A stretch of 64,000 nt of DNA from Streptomyces sp. NBC_01233 (GCF_035989305.1 NZ_CP108514.1:6366501-6430500), one strand, 5' to 3'. Positions 25,861 to 33,347 are shown, numbered from the stretch's first letter. Notes: generated by a model from the letters alone, not told the origin. Made by a program: numbers and translations.

Positions 25861-25866
25861 GAATGA

Positions 25867-25896
25867 ACTCTACCTAAAAAGTTGAATTACGTACAA
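25867..25896 (-). promoter_or_regulatory. Promoter of the MarR gene, probably leaderless
   Basis: On the minus strand TTGTAC (25891-25896) and TAGAGT (25867-25872) are 18 bases apart. Only six bases separate the -10 from ATG 25860, so transcription should begin at or next to the start codon. The spacer contains TTCAAC and, just downstream, GAGTTCA, possibly halves of an autoregulatory operator. Confidence 0.5.
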
Positions 25897-25915
25897 AGAT
25901 CGGAAGTCTTGGGTG

Positions 25916-26734
25916 TCACAGTCCGAGGCGGCGCTGGAGATCACCCAGCTGCCCCGGCATCCGCGGTACGCCCAACTGTCCCATCGGACCTTGACCGGCC
26001 CCGGGAACGCCCTGGGCGTTGCCCGTGGCCGCTCCGGCGCCGACCGCGCCGACCGCCTGCTCCGCCATCAGCATCTCCGACGATTGCAGCAGCACCGTCC
26101 CGGCTCCGACAAATTCGAACTGGTGTTCCTCGCCCGAGCTGCCCCCGATGCCGGTCAGCGAGCGCAGGCCGCCCAGCACGCCCGACATGTAGCCGTGGTC
26201 GTAGTGGTGGCACGGCGAGGGGCAGTCCGCCCAGCCCACCAGCGCCTGCGGGTCCACGCGCAGCGGCGGCTCCATGAACACCACGGGGCCGTTCGACGCC
26301 GCCACGAACTTGCCCGTGCCGATCAGGGTCAGGAAGCCCGGGACGATCGACTGCTTCAGCGCCAGGGAGGGCTGGTAGGCGAGCAGGTTGCCCGACCGGA
26401 TCGTCAGGTTGCCGTTGTCCAGGTCGTACGAGTTCACGTCGAAGGCCCGGTCGGCCAGCAGCATCTTGCCCGAGCCCTCGGCGACCACCCAGTCACTGGC
26501 GTGCAGCGGCGAGTGGAAGCTGGTGCGCAGCAGGCGGTCGAAGCGTCCGTTGCCGATGCCGTTGAACTCGATGTGCCCGTAGTACGAGATCATCTTGCCC
26601 TTCTGCAGGAACCACTGGCTCCCCTTGAGCTCCACGCAGAAGGTGTACGCGTTCACGTTGTCGTCGGAGGGCAGCGTGTACGGGTCGAAGACCGTCGGGC
26701 CGCCCGGGCCGCCGGTCACGGGGCCAAAGTTCAC
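25916..26734 (-). CDS. AIM24-family protein (third of three)
   Basis: A 272-residue AIM24 (TIGR00266-like) protein, a beta-rich fold also found in a yeast mitochondrial protein. Blocks typical of the family are VFMEPPLRVDPQALVGWADC, SSGEEHQFEFVGAGTVLLQS and GSGKMLLADRAFDVNSYDLD. The C-terminus adds a Gly/Pro/Gln-rich tail. GTG 26734 overlaps the preceding stop as GTGA. Function in bacteria is unknown. Confidence 0.9.
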   Translation of the reverse strand: MNFGPVTGGPGGPTVFDPYTLPSDDNVNAYTFCVELKGSQWFLQKGKMISYYGHIEFNGIGNGRFDRLLRTSFHSPLHASDWVVAEGSGKMLLADRAFDVNSYDLDNGNLTIRSGNLLAYQPSLALKQSIVPGFLTLIGTGKFVAASNGPVVFMEPPLRVDPQALVGWADCPSPCHHYDHGYMSGVLGGLRSLTGIGGSSGEEHQFEFVGAGTVLLQSSEMLMAEQAVGAVGAGAATGNAQGVPGAGQGPMGQLGVPRMPGQLGDLQRRLGL

Positions 26735-27381
26735 AGCTTCTCCTCGGAGGCCTGTACGTACACCGCGCCCTGGCCGGACAGCTCCAGCTGGAACGCCTCG
26801 CCCGAGCCGCGCCCCACCATGTCCCGCCAGCCGAGCGCGGTGGAGAGCTTGTTGCGCACGTCGCCGTGGTGGGCGACGTACGCCTGCGGGTCCACGTGGA
26901 CCGGGCGCTGCGGGGTGATGGGGAGCTCGATGACCCCGCCGTGAGCCATCACGGCGACCGAGCCGTGGCCCTTGAGGGTGGTGGTGAACAGGCCCTGGCC
27001 GGTCACCTGGCCGCGGACCATGCCCATGACCCCGCCCTGGGAGCCCATGAACATCGTGCCCTGCTGGAGGGTGCCGTCGAAGGCGAGCAGCCGGTCCGCC
27101 TCGACGTAGAGGGTCTCGCCGGTCAGGTTGATCACCTGGATGTGGTGGCCGCCGTGGCCGAACATCACGGTGCCGCTGCCCTCGACCGTCATCAGCGGGG
27201 TCTGCTCGTTCGCGACCCGGCGCCCGATCATGCCCATGACCCCGCCCTGACCGCCCGTCAGGCTCGGGGTGAAGGAGACCTCGCCGCGGTACGCGAGCAT
27301 CGCGCCGCGCTGGCTGAACATCTTCTGGCCCGGGACGACCTGAGCCTCGACCATCTTCGAGTTGATCTCGCGGAACGGCAT
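26731..27381 (-). CDS. AIM24-family protein (second of three)
   Basis: A 216-residue AIM24 protein starting [20 protein letters not shown]. Family features are [40 protein letters not shown] and [22 protein letters not shown] 27381 shares one base with the upstream stop (TGATG) and its own stop overlaps the next start, so translation of the three is coupled. It is more similar to the first protein than to the third. Confidence 0.92.
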   Translation of the reverse strand: MPFREINSKMVEAQVVPGQKMFSQRGAMLAYRGEVSFTPSLTGGQGGVMGMIGRRVANEQTPLMTVEGSGTVMFGHGGHHIQVINLTGETLYVEADRLLAFDGTLQQGTMFMGSQGGVMGMVRGQVTGQGLFTTTLKGHGSVAVMAHGGVIELPITPQRPVHVDPQAYVAHHGDVRNKLSTALGWRDMVGRGSGEAFQLELSGQGAVYVQASEEKL

Positions 27382-28019
27382 CAGATGTCGCCCCCGACGG
27401 TGTTGCGCTCGCTGGGCTGCACGTAGACCAGGCCCTCGCCCTCGAAGCGGATCTGGAACGCCTCGCCGGAGCCCTCGCCGATCAGTGTGCGGAAGTTCAC
27501 ACCGGACTGGAAGGACTGCTGGAGGTTGCCGGTGTGCGCGATGTACGCCCCCGGGTCGACGGAGAGCGGGTACTGGGCGCTCACGCGCAGCACCACCGCC
27601 GGACCGTCCGACATGATCGCCGCCTGGCCGGAGCCCTCGACGGTCGTGGTGAAGAGACCGTTGCCCGTCGTCGCACCGCGCAGGCCGGTGAAGGTGGTGC
27701 CGGTCCGCAGACCGGCGTCGGTGCACAGCAGGTTGCTGGACTCGACGTAGAGCTTCTCGCCGCGCAGATTGACCAGATTGATCTCACTGGCGCGGTCGGC
27801 GAAGAAGCAGGTGCCGTGCCCCTGTACCTCCATCACCGTCATCTGTTCGCCGGTCAGCCGGCGGGTCACCATGCCGCGGAGGCCTTCGCCACCGCCGGTC
27901 ATCTTCTTGAAGGCCATCTGCCCGTCGTACGCGACCATGGAGCCGTTCTTCGCTTTCACGGCATCCCCGGTCAGGTCGACGGCCAGCACCTTGCTGCCTT
28001 GGAGTCGGAACTGAGCCAC
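27381..28019 (-). CDS. AIM24-family protein (first of three)
   Basis: A 212-residue AIM24 protein, [20 protein letters not shown], containing [40 protein letters not shown] and [20 protein letters not shown]. It heads a three-gene overlapping operon and is divergent from the DUF3817 gene. The conserved VDP-A-Y/L-V/I-A-H/W strand is in all three paralogues, suggesting one ancestral gene triplicated; a hetero-oligomer is plausible but unproven. Confidence 0.92.
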   Translation of the reverse strand: MAQFRLQGSKVLAVDLTGDAVKAKNGSMVAYDGQMAFKKMTGGGEGLRGMVTRRLTGEQMTVMEVQGHGTCFFADRASEINLVNLRGEKLYVESSNLLCTDAGLRTGTTFTGLRGATTGNGLFTTTVEGSGQAAIMSDGPAVVLRVSAQYPLSVDPGAYIAHTGNLQQSFQSGVNFRTLIGEGSGEAFQIRFEGEGLVYVQPSERNTVGGDI

Positions 28020-28206
28020 GGGAAGACGTTATCGGCACCGGGCGAACCCGAACAGAGCCCCGTGGCCGATATATGCCACACCCGGTCGGTATGGGCGCGA
28101 TGCCGGGCGATCCGGGCCCCTGCGGGCGGGGGAGGGGCCGGGTCAAGATCCCGCAAAGCGGCTGAGATACTGGAACCGACCCAGGCCTCCACCCCGAAGG
28201 TTGAAC

Positions 28207-28551
28207 GTGGACATCAAGACCGCCTCCGCCCTGCACCGTCTGCGCCTGATCTCCGTTCCGGAGGCACTGTCGTTCCCGGCCCTGCTGATCTTCGGCTCCC
28301 TGCTGAGCCGGGTCTCGGACATCGACTACCTGATGATGCCGCTCGGTGCCATCCACGGGATCCTGTTCCTCATCTACGGGCTCCTCCTGGTGGACGTCTG
28401 GAGCAAGGCGAAGTGGCCGGTGAAGAGGGTCCTGCTGTTCTTCGCCCTCTCGCTGGTGCCCTTCGGCGGGCTGTACGGCGACAAGCTGCTCAAGCGGGAA
28501 GAGGCCGACAGCGTGGTGGCGGCCCGCGCGCGACAGGCGGCGCAAGCATGA
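28207..28551 (+). CDS. DUF3817 membrane protein
   Basis: A 114-residue protein with three membrane segments: [37 protein letters not shown] and [20 protein letters not shown] 28207 has AAGG six bases upstream. The motif [20 protein letters not shown] and SKAKWP are typical of DUF3817. Its stop overlaps the next start as ATGA. A paralogue lies at 35269-35598. Function unknown. Confidence 0.88.
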   Translation: MDIKTASALHRLRLISVPEALSFPALLIFGSLLSRVSDIDYLMMPLGAIHGILFLIYGLLLVDVWSKAKWPVKRVLLFFALSLVPFGGLYGDKLLKREEADSVVAARARQAAQA

Positions 28552-28700
28552 TCGTCGCGTTCTCGGTGACCCCGCTGGGGGTCGGCGAAGAGGCCGGCGA
28601 GCACGCCGCCGCCGCGGTCCGGGTGGTCCGCGAGTCCAGACTGCCGAACCGTGCCGACGCCATGTTCACCACCGTCGAGGGCGAAAGAGTACAGCTCTGA
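28548..28700 (+). pseudogene. MTH1187-type thiamine-binding protein gene, 5' fragment
   Basis: The first 45 codons encode [20 protein letters not shown] and [20 protein letters not shown], a perfect start for the MTH1187/YkoF-type thiamine-binding family (normally about 100 residues). After TTVEGE the frame runs into RVQL and a stop at 28700. The missing continuation EWDDVMDVVRRAVAAVE is found 2.3 kb downstream at 30973, so the gene has been split by an insertion. It starts by ATGA overlap with the DUF3817 gene. Confidence 0.85.
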
Positions 28701-28761
28701 GGCCGTAGCGGTACGCCCCGCCCGACTGACGCGCGCAGCGACAGGAGGACGGGGCGGCTGA

Positions 28762-28935
28762 TCAGTGTTTGCGCACCGAGTAGGGGGCGCGGGTGTTCGT
28801 GAAGCGCTCCAGTCGCCCAGTCCCCGCGCAGACCTCCGGGGAGGCCCGGTAGAACCAGCGGCAGGAGAAGCACCAGACAAGCCCGTTCTCGGGGTCGGTG
28901 GTGCTGTCGTTGCCGCAGTGCGGGCAGGGCTCCAC
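28762..28935 (-). CDS. Small zinc-finger protein
   Basis: A 57-residue protein translated from GTG 28935 with GGAGG six bases upstream. It contains MEPCPHCGNDSTT and LVWCFSCRWFYRASPEVC, a four-Cys zinc ribbon (CPHC and CFSC), and ends in RAPYSVRKH. It is the last gene of the micro-gene chain, starting 17 bases after the DUF397 stop. Function unknown; a nucleic-acid or protein-binding adaptor is likely. Confidence 0.65.
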   Translation of the reverse strand: MEPCPHCGNDSTTDPENGLVWCFSCRWFYRASPEVCAGTGRLERFTNTRAPYSVRKH

Positions 28936-28951
28936 GGTGCGCCTCCAGGGG

Positions 28952-29161
28952 TCAGGCTCCGAGGTCGTATTCTCCCGCGCGGATGGCCTCCACGAAGGTG
29001 TTCCACTTCTCGGGGGTCGTCTCGATGACCACGCCGGGGGCGGCGCTCTCGCGGAGGGCGACGATGCCGGGCACGTTGGTGGCCACCTCCATGCAGTTGT
29101 TCACGCGGGGGTCACGGCAGGCGGCCGCGCTGATGAACTCGAATTCGGGTCGCTGGGGCAT
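28952..29161 (-). CDS. DUF397 protein
   Basis: A 69-residue DUF397 protein starting MPQRPEFEFISAAACRDPRV. The signature is NNCMEVATNVPGIVALRESA followed by TTPEKWNTFVEAIRAGEYDL. GAAGGGA lies eight bases before ATG 29161. DUF397 proteins are Streptomyces-specific and usually pair with an XRE regulator (BldB/WhiJ-type systems; some behave as antitoxin-like partners), consistent with the XRE gene in the same cassette. Confidence 0.9.
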   Translation of the reverse strand: MPQRPEFEFISAAACRDPRVNNCMEVATNVPGIVALRESAAPGVVIETTPEKWNTFVEAIRAGEYDLGA

Positions 29162-29231
29162 GGTGCTGATCCCTTCGTCGTACAGCGGGGAGACGGTCCC
29201 CGCACCGTCGATCACGTGCACCCCGCCTCCA

Positions 29232-29459
29232 TTACGGGCGAGGGGTCTCGGGGTTCCAGCGAGCCAGTTCGCAGTGCAGGCATTCGCAGGGCGGGAATGT
29301 GTCTCCCCAGCCGTCCCAGTAGCCCTCACGGCGGAAGCGCGCCACGTCGACCGGGTCGCGCACCAGCGGGCTTACGGGCTCACCGGACCGGAAGACCAGG
29401 ACGGGGCCGGCAGAGTCCCCGGTAACCACGCGGACCGTCAGTCGTGACCGGCCACTCAT
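29232..29459 (-). CDS. Small Cys-containing protein, unknown
   Basis: A 75-residue protein, MSGRSRLTVRVVTGDSAGPV. A conserved-looking C-terminus reads REGYWDGWGDTFPPCECLHC followed by ELARWNPETPRP, with a CxCxxC group that could bind metal. ATG 29459 overlaps the preceding stop (ATGA), which supports it as a real gene. Function unknown. Confidence 0.65.
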   Translation of the reverse strand: MSGRSRLTVRVVTGDSAGPVLVFRSGEPVSPLVRDPVDVARFRREGYWDGWGDTFPPCECLHCELARWNPETPRP

Positions 29460-29575
29460 ACGCCCCACCCCCGATCCGCAATGGCTGCAACGGTGACGAA
29501 GACCACAGCGCCGATCGTCACGACGATGCCGCACGCCCGCTCTGAGTCGTCGCCTTGGTGCTCTTCGTCGGTCAC
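29456..29575 (-). CDS. Tiny single-pass membrane protein
   Basis: A 39-residue product from GTG 29575: a charged head MTDEEHQGDDSERACG, then one hydrophobic helix IVVTIGAVVFVTVAAIA and the tail DRGWGV. It overlaps both neighbours by four bases (GTGA upstream, ATGA downstream), the main evidence that it is translated. Function unknown. Confidence 0.55.
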   Translation of the reverse strand: MTDEEHQGDDSERACGIVVTIGAVVFVTVAAIADRGWGV

Positions 29576-29802
29576 TGGACACGCTCCACCACGGCGACTT
29601 CCGAGAACTCCCGGAGGAAGGTGATGTGTCCCGTGCGGCCCGTGTGCTCAATGCACATGTCAGTGCACACGTCCGCGTTCCCGGTCGGCGCGGAGGCCCA
29701 GCGGCAGTCAGGGTTCAGGCACCGTGCCGTTGCCGTGGTCTCCGCCGAGGGGTGGCGGCGCATGACGTAGCTGACGTATCGGAGCACGGCTCGCACGGTC
29801 AT
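29572..29802 (-). CDS. Small conserved Streptomyces protein (DUF7848-like)
   Basis: A 76-residue protein from ATG 29802: MTVRAVLRYVSYVMRRHPSA, then TARCLNPDCRWASAPTGNAD and CIEHTGRTGHITFLREFSEV. The Cys pair CLNPDC, the later VCTDMC and the HTGRTGH motif are the conserved features; a zinc site is likely. Start overlaps the upstream stop as ATGA. From memory such proteins accompany XRE/DUF397 genes; function unknown. Confidence 0.75.
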   Translation of the reverse strand: MTVRAVLRYVSYVMRRHPSAETTATARCLNPDCRWASAPTGNADVCTDMCIEHTGRTGHITFLREFSEVAVVERVQ

Positions 29803-29987
29803 GCTTCCCCCTGGCCGTGCGGGTGGTTGCGCAGTTCCGCGTTCTGCGTGGCCATCGAGGGACGGTCTCCGACTTCCCGGGCGATCTCTCGGGCTGTGTG
29901 CAGCGCGAGACACACGCCGCAGCCGCTCACAGGCACCGGTTCGAGCGGATCGATTCGTGCCGTCTGCCATGCTGCTGCCGTGGCCAT
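29799..29987 (-). CDS. Small protein heading the micro-gene chain
   Basis: A 62-residue product from ATG 29987 with GGAGG eight bases upstream: MATAAAWQTARIDPLEPVPV, SGCGVCLALHTAREIAREVG, ending NHPHGQGEA. A CGVC motif may bind metal. Being first in the overlapping chain, it would set expression of the rest. Function unknown. Confidence 0.65.
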   Translation of the reverse strand: MATAAAWQTARIDPLEPVPVSGCGVCLALHTAREIAREVGDRPSMATQNAELRNHPHGQGEA

Positions 29988-30123
29988 GCCGCACCCCTCC
30001 GTGTCGTCTGCCGGACGGTGCGATGCTGGCCCACCATTGAGGACGTATCTCCCCCCGTTGTGCGGACAGTTGAGACGTCCAGTAGTAGAGTCCAAGAAGG
30101 CCCAAACGTCCCTGAGGGAGCCC
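29988..30123. promoter_or_regulatory. Divergent promoter region of the XRE cassette
   Basis: The 136 bases separate the micro-gene chain from the XRE gene. Two related half-sites in opposite orientation are visible: GGACAGTTGAGAC (30064-30076) and, on the other strand, GGACGTTTGGGCC (30099-30111), matching at 9 of 13 positions. TAGTAGAGT near 30083-30091 could be a -10 toward the XRE gene. Autoregulation from these sites is an inference. Confidence 0.4.
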
Positions 30124-30876
30124 TTGAACACGGCATTACGAGACGCTATGGCGGAAGCGAATGTGTCTCCCCGACAACTCGCATCCCGAGTGGGCGTCAC
30201 TGTGAAGAGCGTGGAACGCTGGATCGCTGATGAGAAGCTCACGCCGCACGCGCGAAACCGGCTCGATACGTGCCGGGTGTTGGGAGTGGACGAAGACATG
30301 ATCTGGCCCGAGGCAGTGACCACCCGCGTCAAAGTCGGCAACGATCGGGAGCTGGTCCACTCCTACCCCTACCGGTCTGCCTGTCCCTCCACCGTCTGGA
30401 CCCGACTGGTCAACGACACCACCAAGGAGATGCTCCTCAGCGGGTACACGAACTACTTTTTCTGGACCCAGGTCCCGGACTTCGCCGGCATCGTCCGCCG
30501 GAAGGTCGAAGGCGGGTGCCGCGTGCGGTTCCTGATCGGAGACCCAGAGGGGGAGATCACCCGCCAGCGCGAGATGATTGAAGCGGCTGCGCTCACGGTC
30601 TCCACGCGCATCCGGATCACCTTGGAGCACCTGAACCACCTTGGGCCCCTGGAAGGGCTGGAGGCGAGATTCAGCGCCGAGTCAGATGCCGTGAACCATG
30701 TGGGTCTGAGCGTCTTCCGGTTCGATGGTGACGCGTTGGTCACAGCCCATCTGGCCCGTGTCATCGGGCATGACTCGCCCATGCTCCATCTCAGGCGCCA
30801 GGGCGACGGCGGGATGTTCGACAGATTCCGGGACCACGCCGAAGAGCTGTGGGAGCGGGGAGTCCCGGTCCACTAG
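30124..30876 (+). CDS. XRE-family regulator with DUF5919-like C-terminal domain
   Basis: A 250-residue protein. The N-terminal helix-turn-helix NVSPRQLASRVGVTVKSVER with WIADEKLTPHARNRL covers residues 9-45, followed by VLGVDEDMIWPEAV. The larger C-terminal domain (STVWTRLVNDTTKEMLLSGY, VRFLIGDPEGEITRQREMIE, STRIRITLEHLNHL) resembles the DUF5919 domain of Streptomyces XRE proteins, possibly a ligand- or nucleotide-binding domain. TTG 30124 is preferred because MNTALRDAMAEAN is typical; ATG 30148 is an alternative. It is divergent from its presumed partner genes. Confidence 0.85.
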   Translation: MNTALRDAMAEANVSPRQLASRVGVTVKSVERWIADEKLTPHARNRLDTCRVLGVDEDMIWPEAVTTRVKVGNDRELVHSYPYRSACPSTVWTRLVNDTTKEMLLSGYTNYFFWTQVPDFAGIVRRKVEGGCRVRFLIGDPEGEITRQREMIEAAALTVSTRIRITLEHLNHLGPLEGLEARFSAESDAVNHVGLSVFRFDGDALVTAHLARVIGHDSPMLHLRRQGDGGMFDRFRDHAEELWERGVPVH

Positions 30877-30972
30877 GGACGACTCGACTGGCACCGCCTC
30901 TGACACCCGTACGCTGGTTCGGCTGCCATGCGGGTGCGCCCGCCCGACGCCTTGCGGAGACCTCCCCACGCC

Positions 30973-31028
30973 GCGAGTGGGACGATGTCATGGACGTGGT
31001 CAGGCGTGCGGTGGCCGCCGTCGAGGGA
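30973..31028 (+). pseudogene. MTH1187-type thiamine-binding protein gene, 3' fragment
   Basis: Codons from 30975 read EWDDVMDVVRRAVAAVEG, the missing continuation of the fragment ending at 28684. The family sequence then stops matching; the remaining ~35 residues of a normal gene are not found, so a second rearrangement near 31030 is likely. Confidence 0.8.
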
Positions 31029-31185
31029 CCTGCGGTTCGCGTCCATCCACTACCTCCCGCAGGCCGAGGGCGCGCCCCAGCGGTTCCGGTACGCGATCCG
31101 CGTGCTGCCCTTCGTGTCCGTCGACGGGACCGGCGTCTGCGCGGGGGAGCGCCGCCGGCCCGACGGGATTCGCCCCCGTCCCGGC
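31029..31185. other. Unassigned junction DNA
   Basis: Between the thiamine-binding fragment and the GH6 gene. One forward frame here reads LRFASIHYLPQAEGAPQRFR and YAIRVLPFVSVDGTGVC, which looks like the coding usage of some protein but matches nothing I recognise and has no start. Possibly the remnant of another disrupted gene. Confidence 0.35.
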
Positions 31186-32217
31186 TCATTCGCGGGCGCG
31201 GCGGGCCAGACCCAGGGCGTAGTCCGGCCACCAGGTGCCGGCCGTCGGGCCGCCGCGGCAGGTGCCGTCGGATTCGCCGGGGCGCTTGATCCACAGGTAA
31301 GCGTCGACGAGCGGGTCGCCCGTGCGGTCGGTCGGCGGGGTTCCGAGGGCGCGGCCCGGCGGGTTGCACCAGGCCCGGGCGCGGTCGCCCGGCAGTGGCC
31401 CGGCGCCGCTGCGGCCGGTGTCGATGACGAAGTGTCTGTTCCCGGTCCGTTCGGAGATCTTGGCGCCGTACGCCCGCGCGGCCGCGTCGGGCCGGAAGCC
31501 GGAGACGTTGACGGCGAAGCCGTCCGCGTGTTCCAGGCCCGCCTTGGCGAGGGGCGCGACGAGGTCCGTCGGGTTCTCGACCGAGGCCGGACCGCCCGCG
31601 TCCAGGTAGACCTTGGTGTTCGGGTTCCGCTTGAGCCGGTCGACGGCCTCGGAGAGCAGCCGGTAGCGCTCGGCGTGGTGGTCGGCCGGAGTGCAGCCGT
31701 CGACGGTGTGCGCGACGGCGCCGGGCTCCAGGACGACCAGGGCCCGGGTGCTCCCGATGCCGTCGGCGAAGGCGCCGATCCAGTTGCGGTACGCCCGGGC
31801 GTTCGCGGCGCCGCCGGCCGGGTGCTGCCCGCAGTCGCGGTACGGGATGTTGTGCGCGGCGAGCAGCAGGGTCCGCCCGGTGGCCCGGGCGCCCGCCGCG
31901 GCCCGGCGGATCTCGGGGCCCGGGTCGCCGCCCGGCCCCCACAGGGCCATCGGCCGGTCCGCGATCCTGCGCAGCACCTGTGCGTCGCTGTTGCGGCCGG
32001 CCGCCTCCCAGGCGGCGACCTGCCGGGCGGCCCTGCTCTGCGGGTCCACCCAGTACGGGGACTCGGCGTCGGCCGCGACGGGAGCAGGGGCCCGGGCCGG
32101 GGCGGCGGGGCTCCCCGGCGCGGGTGCGGGCCCGCCCGAGCAGGCCGGGGTGGCGGCGAGCAGCAGGAGGAGGCCGAGGGCGGACTGGAGGCGGCGGCTG
32201 GGGGCGGCGGGGGGCAT
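31186..32217 (-). CDS. GH6-like putative lipoprotein with missing catalytic Asp
   Basis: A 343-residue glycoside hydrolase family 6 homologue. The N-terminus has a hydrophobic leader ending LLLLLAATPACSGG, a weak lipobox with C near residue 28, then a Pro/Ala linker. GH6 landmarks are LLLAAHNIPYRDCGQHPAGG (first conserved Asp present) and WCNPPGRALG plus YLWIKRPGESDGTC (C-terminal signature). The second signature, normally LEPDxxA with the proton donor Asp, reads LVVLEPGAVAHT, so the acid is Gly. Either another residue substitutes or the protein is non-catalytic. ATG 32217 follows AGGAAG. Not part of the core order, probably accessory. Confidence 0.85.
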   Translation of the reverse strand: MPPAAPSRRLQSALGLLLLLAATPACSGGPAPAPGSPAAPARAPAPVAADAESPYWVDPQSRAARQVAAWEAAGRNSDAQVLRRIADRPMALWGPGGDPGPEIRRAAAGARATGRTLLLAAHNIPYRDCGQHPAGGAANARAYRNWIGAFADGIGSTRALVVLEPGAVAHTVDGCTPADHHAERYRLLSEAVDRLKRNPNTKVYLDAGGPASVENPTDLVAPLAKAGLEHADGFAVNVSGFRPDAAARAYGAKISERTGNRHFVIDTGRSGAGPLPGDRARAWCNPPGRALGTPPTDRTGDPLVDAYLWIKRPGESDGTCRGGPTAGTWWPDYALGLARRARE

Positions 32218-32288
32218 CCGGCTTCCTCGGGACGAAGGGTCGGGCAGCGGACCGGGATATCGTGACATAACGGTCAGTTGTCGTCCTC

Positions 32289-33290
32289 TTACGACACCGT
32301 GGGGTCACCGGTCGCGAGGGCGATGGCCAGGGGCGTGCGCTCGTAGAGGACCTGGTGGCCGTGGCGGGCGGAGATGAGCAGGCCCGCCGCGTGCAGGATC
32401 CCCAGATGGGCCGAGACCGTGGACGGGGCCAGGCCGAGCCGGTGGGCCAGCGCCGTCGTGGAGGACGGCTCGTCCAACGCGCACAGCACGTCGGCCCGGG
32501 CCGGGCCGAGCAGGCGGGCGAGCGCGGCCGGGGTGTCCTCCCGTACGGGGGTCCACAGGGCGCCGATTCCGCGGGCCGGGTAGACCACGGTCGGCTGCCA
32601 GGGCGGGTCGAAGCCGCCCGCGATACCCGGCCAGATGAAGGCGCTCGGCATGAGGAGGAGGCCCTGGCCGCCCAGGACGCGCTCGTGGTGACTGCCGGGC
32701 CGCTCGATGGTCAGGGTGAGGGAGGCGGCGTCCCAGCGGAGGTCCGGGTGCAGACCGTCGAAGAGCGAATCCAGCCCGCCGGCGGCGAGGCGGCGCGTGT
32801 GGAAGAGGATGTCCGCTTCCAGCAGGGCCCGCAGCCGCGGCCAGTGCGGTTTGATCAGGACGCTCCAGGCCTGCTCCAGCAGATCGGCCAGATCGTGCAC
32901 CGCCCGCGCCGGATCGGCGAGCAGGGCCCGGCCCGCTTCGCTGTCGAGCGCGCCCGGCGTGCAGGCCAGGGCCTTGCGCATGTCCTCGCGCGCTGCGGCC
33001 GGATCGGCCGCGCGGATCAGGGCGAGCTCCTCCTCGAAGGTGACGCCGGGTCCGCCCGGCGGCGGGCTGATGAAGTCCGTACTGTGCCCCCGGCGCGGCA
33101 TCAGAAGCCACAGCGGCCGCAGGTCCAGCCCGTCGGCGGCGGCGCGGATCCGCTGCAGCCAGGGCAGGTGGTAGCCCTGCCGGTCCGGGCGGCCCAGGGT
33201 GCGGACCGCCTCCTGTGTCTCCCACGCGGGGGACAGCGCGAACCGGCACCGCAGCAGGTCCCGGTGCCCGAACCGATGGTGCAGGCCCAT
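32289..33290 (-). CDS. ArsR-type winged-helix regulator with large N-terminal domain
   Basis: A 333-residue protein. The C-terminal ~90 residues form an ArsR winged helix (ARADVLCALDEPSSTTALAH, LGLAPSTVSAHLGILHAAGL, wing ISARHGHQVLYERT). The N-terminal ~240 residues are the DUF5937-like domain common in actinobacterial ArsR proteins (GLHHRFGHRDLLRCRFALSP; GQGLLLMPSAFIWPG). No metal-binding Cys cluster is seen, so a small-molecule ligand is likelier than metal. It is divergent from an MFS gene that it probably controls. Confidence 0.9.
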   Translation of the reverse strand: MGLHHRFGHRDLLRCRFALSPAWETQEAVRTLGRPDRQGYHLPWLQRIRAAADGLDLRPLWLLMPRRGHSTDFISPPPGGPGVTFEEELALIRAADPAAAREDMRKALACTPGALDSEAGRALLADPARAVHDLADLLEQAWSVLIKPHWPRLRALLEADILFHTRRLAAGGLDSLFDGLHPDLRWDAASLTLTIERPGSHHERVLGGQGLLLMPSAFIWPGIAGGFDPPWQPTVVYPARGIGALWTPVREDTPAALARLLGPARADVLCALDEPSSTTALAHRLGLAPSTVSAHLGILHAAGLLISARHGHQVLYERTPLAIALATGDPTVS

Positions 33291-33324
33291 CCCGGCCCCT
33301 TTCCTCACAGGTCTCCGCCCTCGA

Positions 33325-33347
33325 TATTCGGGCTCAATATTCGGGCA
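33325..33347. promoter_or_regulatory. Direct repeats in the ArsR/MFS divergent promoter
   Basis: The 10-mer ATATTCGGGC occurs at 33325-33334 and 33338-33347, a 13-base period, in the 104-base gap between the two divergent starts. AT-rich repeats stand out in this GC-rich DNA and are the best candidate operator for the ArsR protein. Confidence 0.5.

Larger units (their letters stand above)
28685..30972. other. Inserted cassette: XRE regulator plus five micro-genes
   Basis: About 2.29 kb separating the two halves of the thiamine-binding gene. The 4-mer GCGA is present at both junctions (28681-28684 and 30973-30976), compatible with a short target duplication or a chance match. No integrase, transposase, att-like repeat or terminal inverted repeat is visible. 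Contents: five small minus-strand genes (28762-29987) in a nearly continuous chain and a divergent XRE/DUF5919 regulator (30124-30876). Such sets are common in Streptomyces accessory DNA. Confidence 0.65.

Noticed and set aside
28685..30972. Calling the cassette an integrative element or insertion sequence
   Set aside because: No integrase, transposase, att repeats or inverted ends were found; only a 4-base match at the borders, so it is described as an inserted cassette of unknown mechanism.
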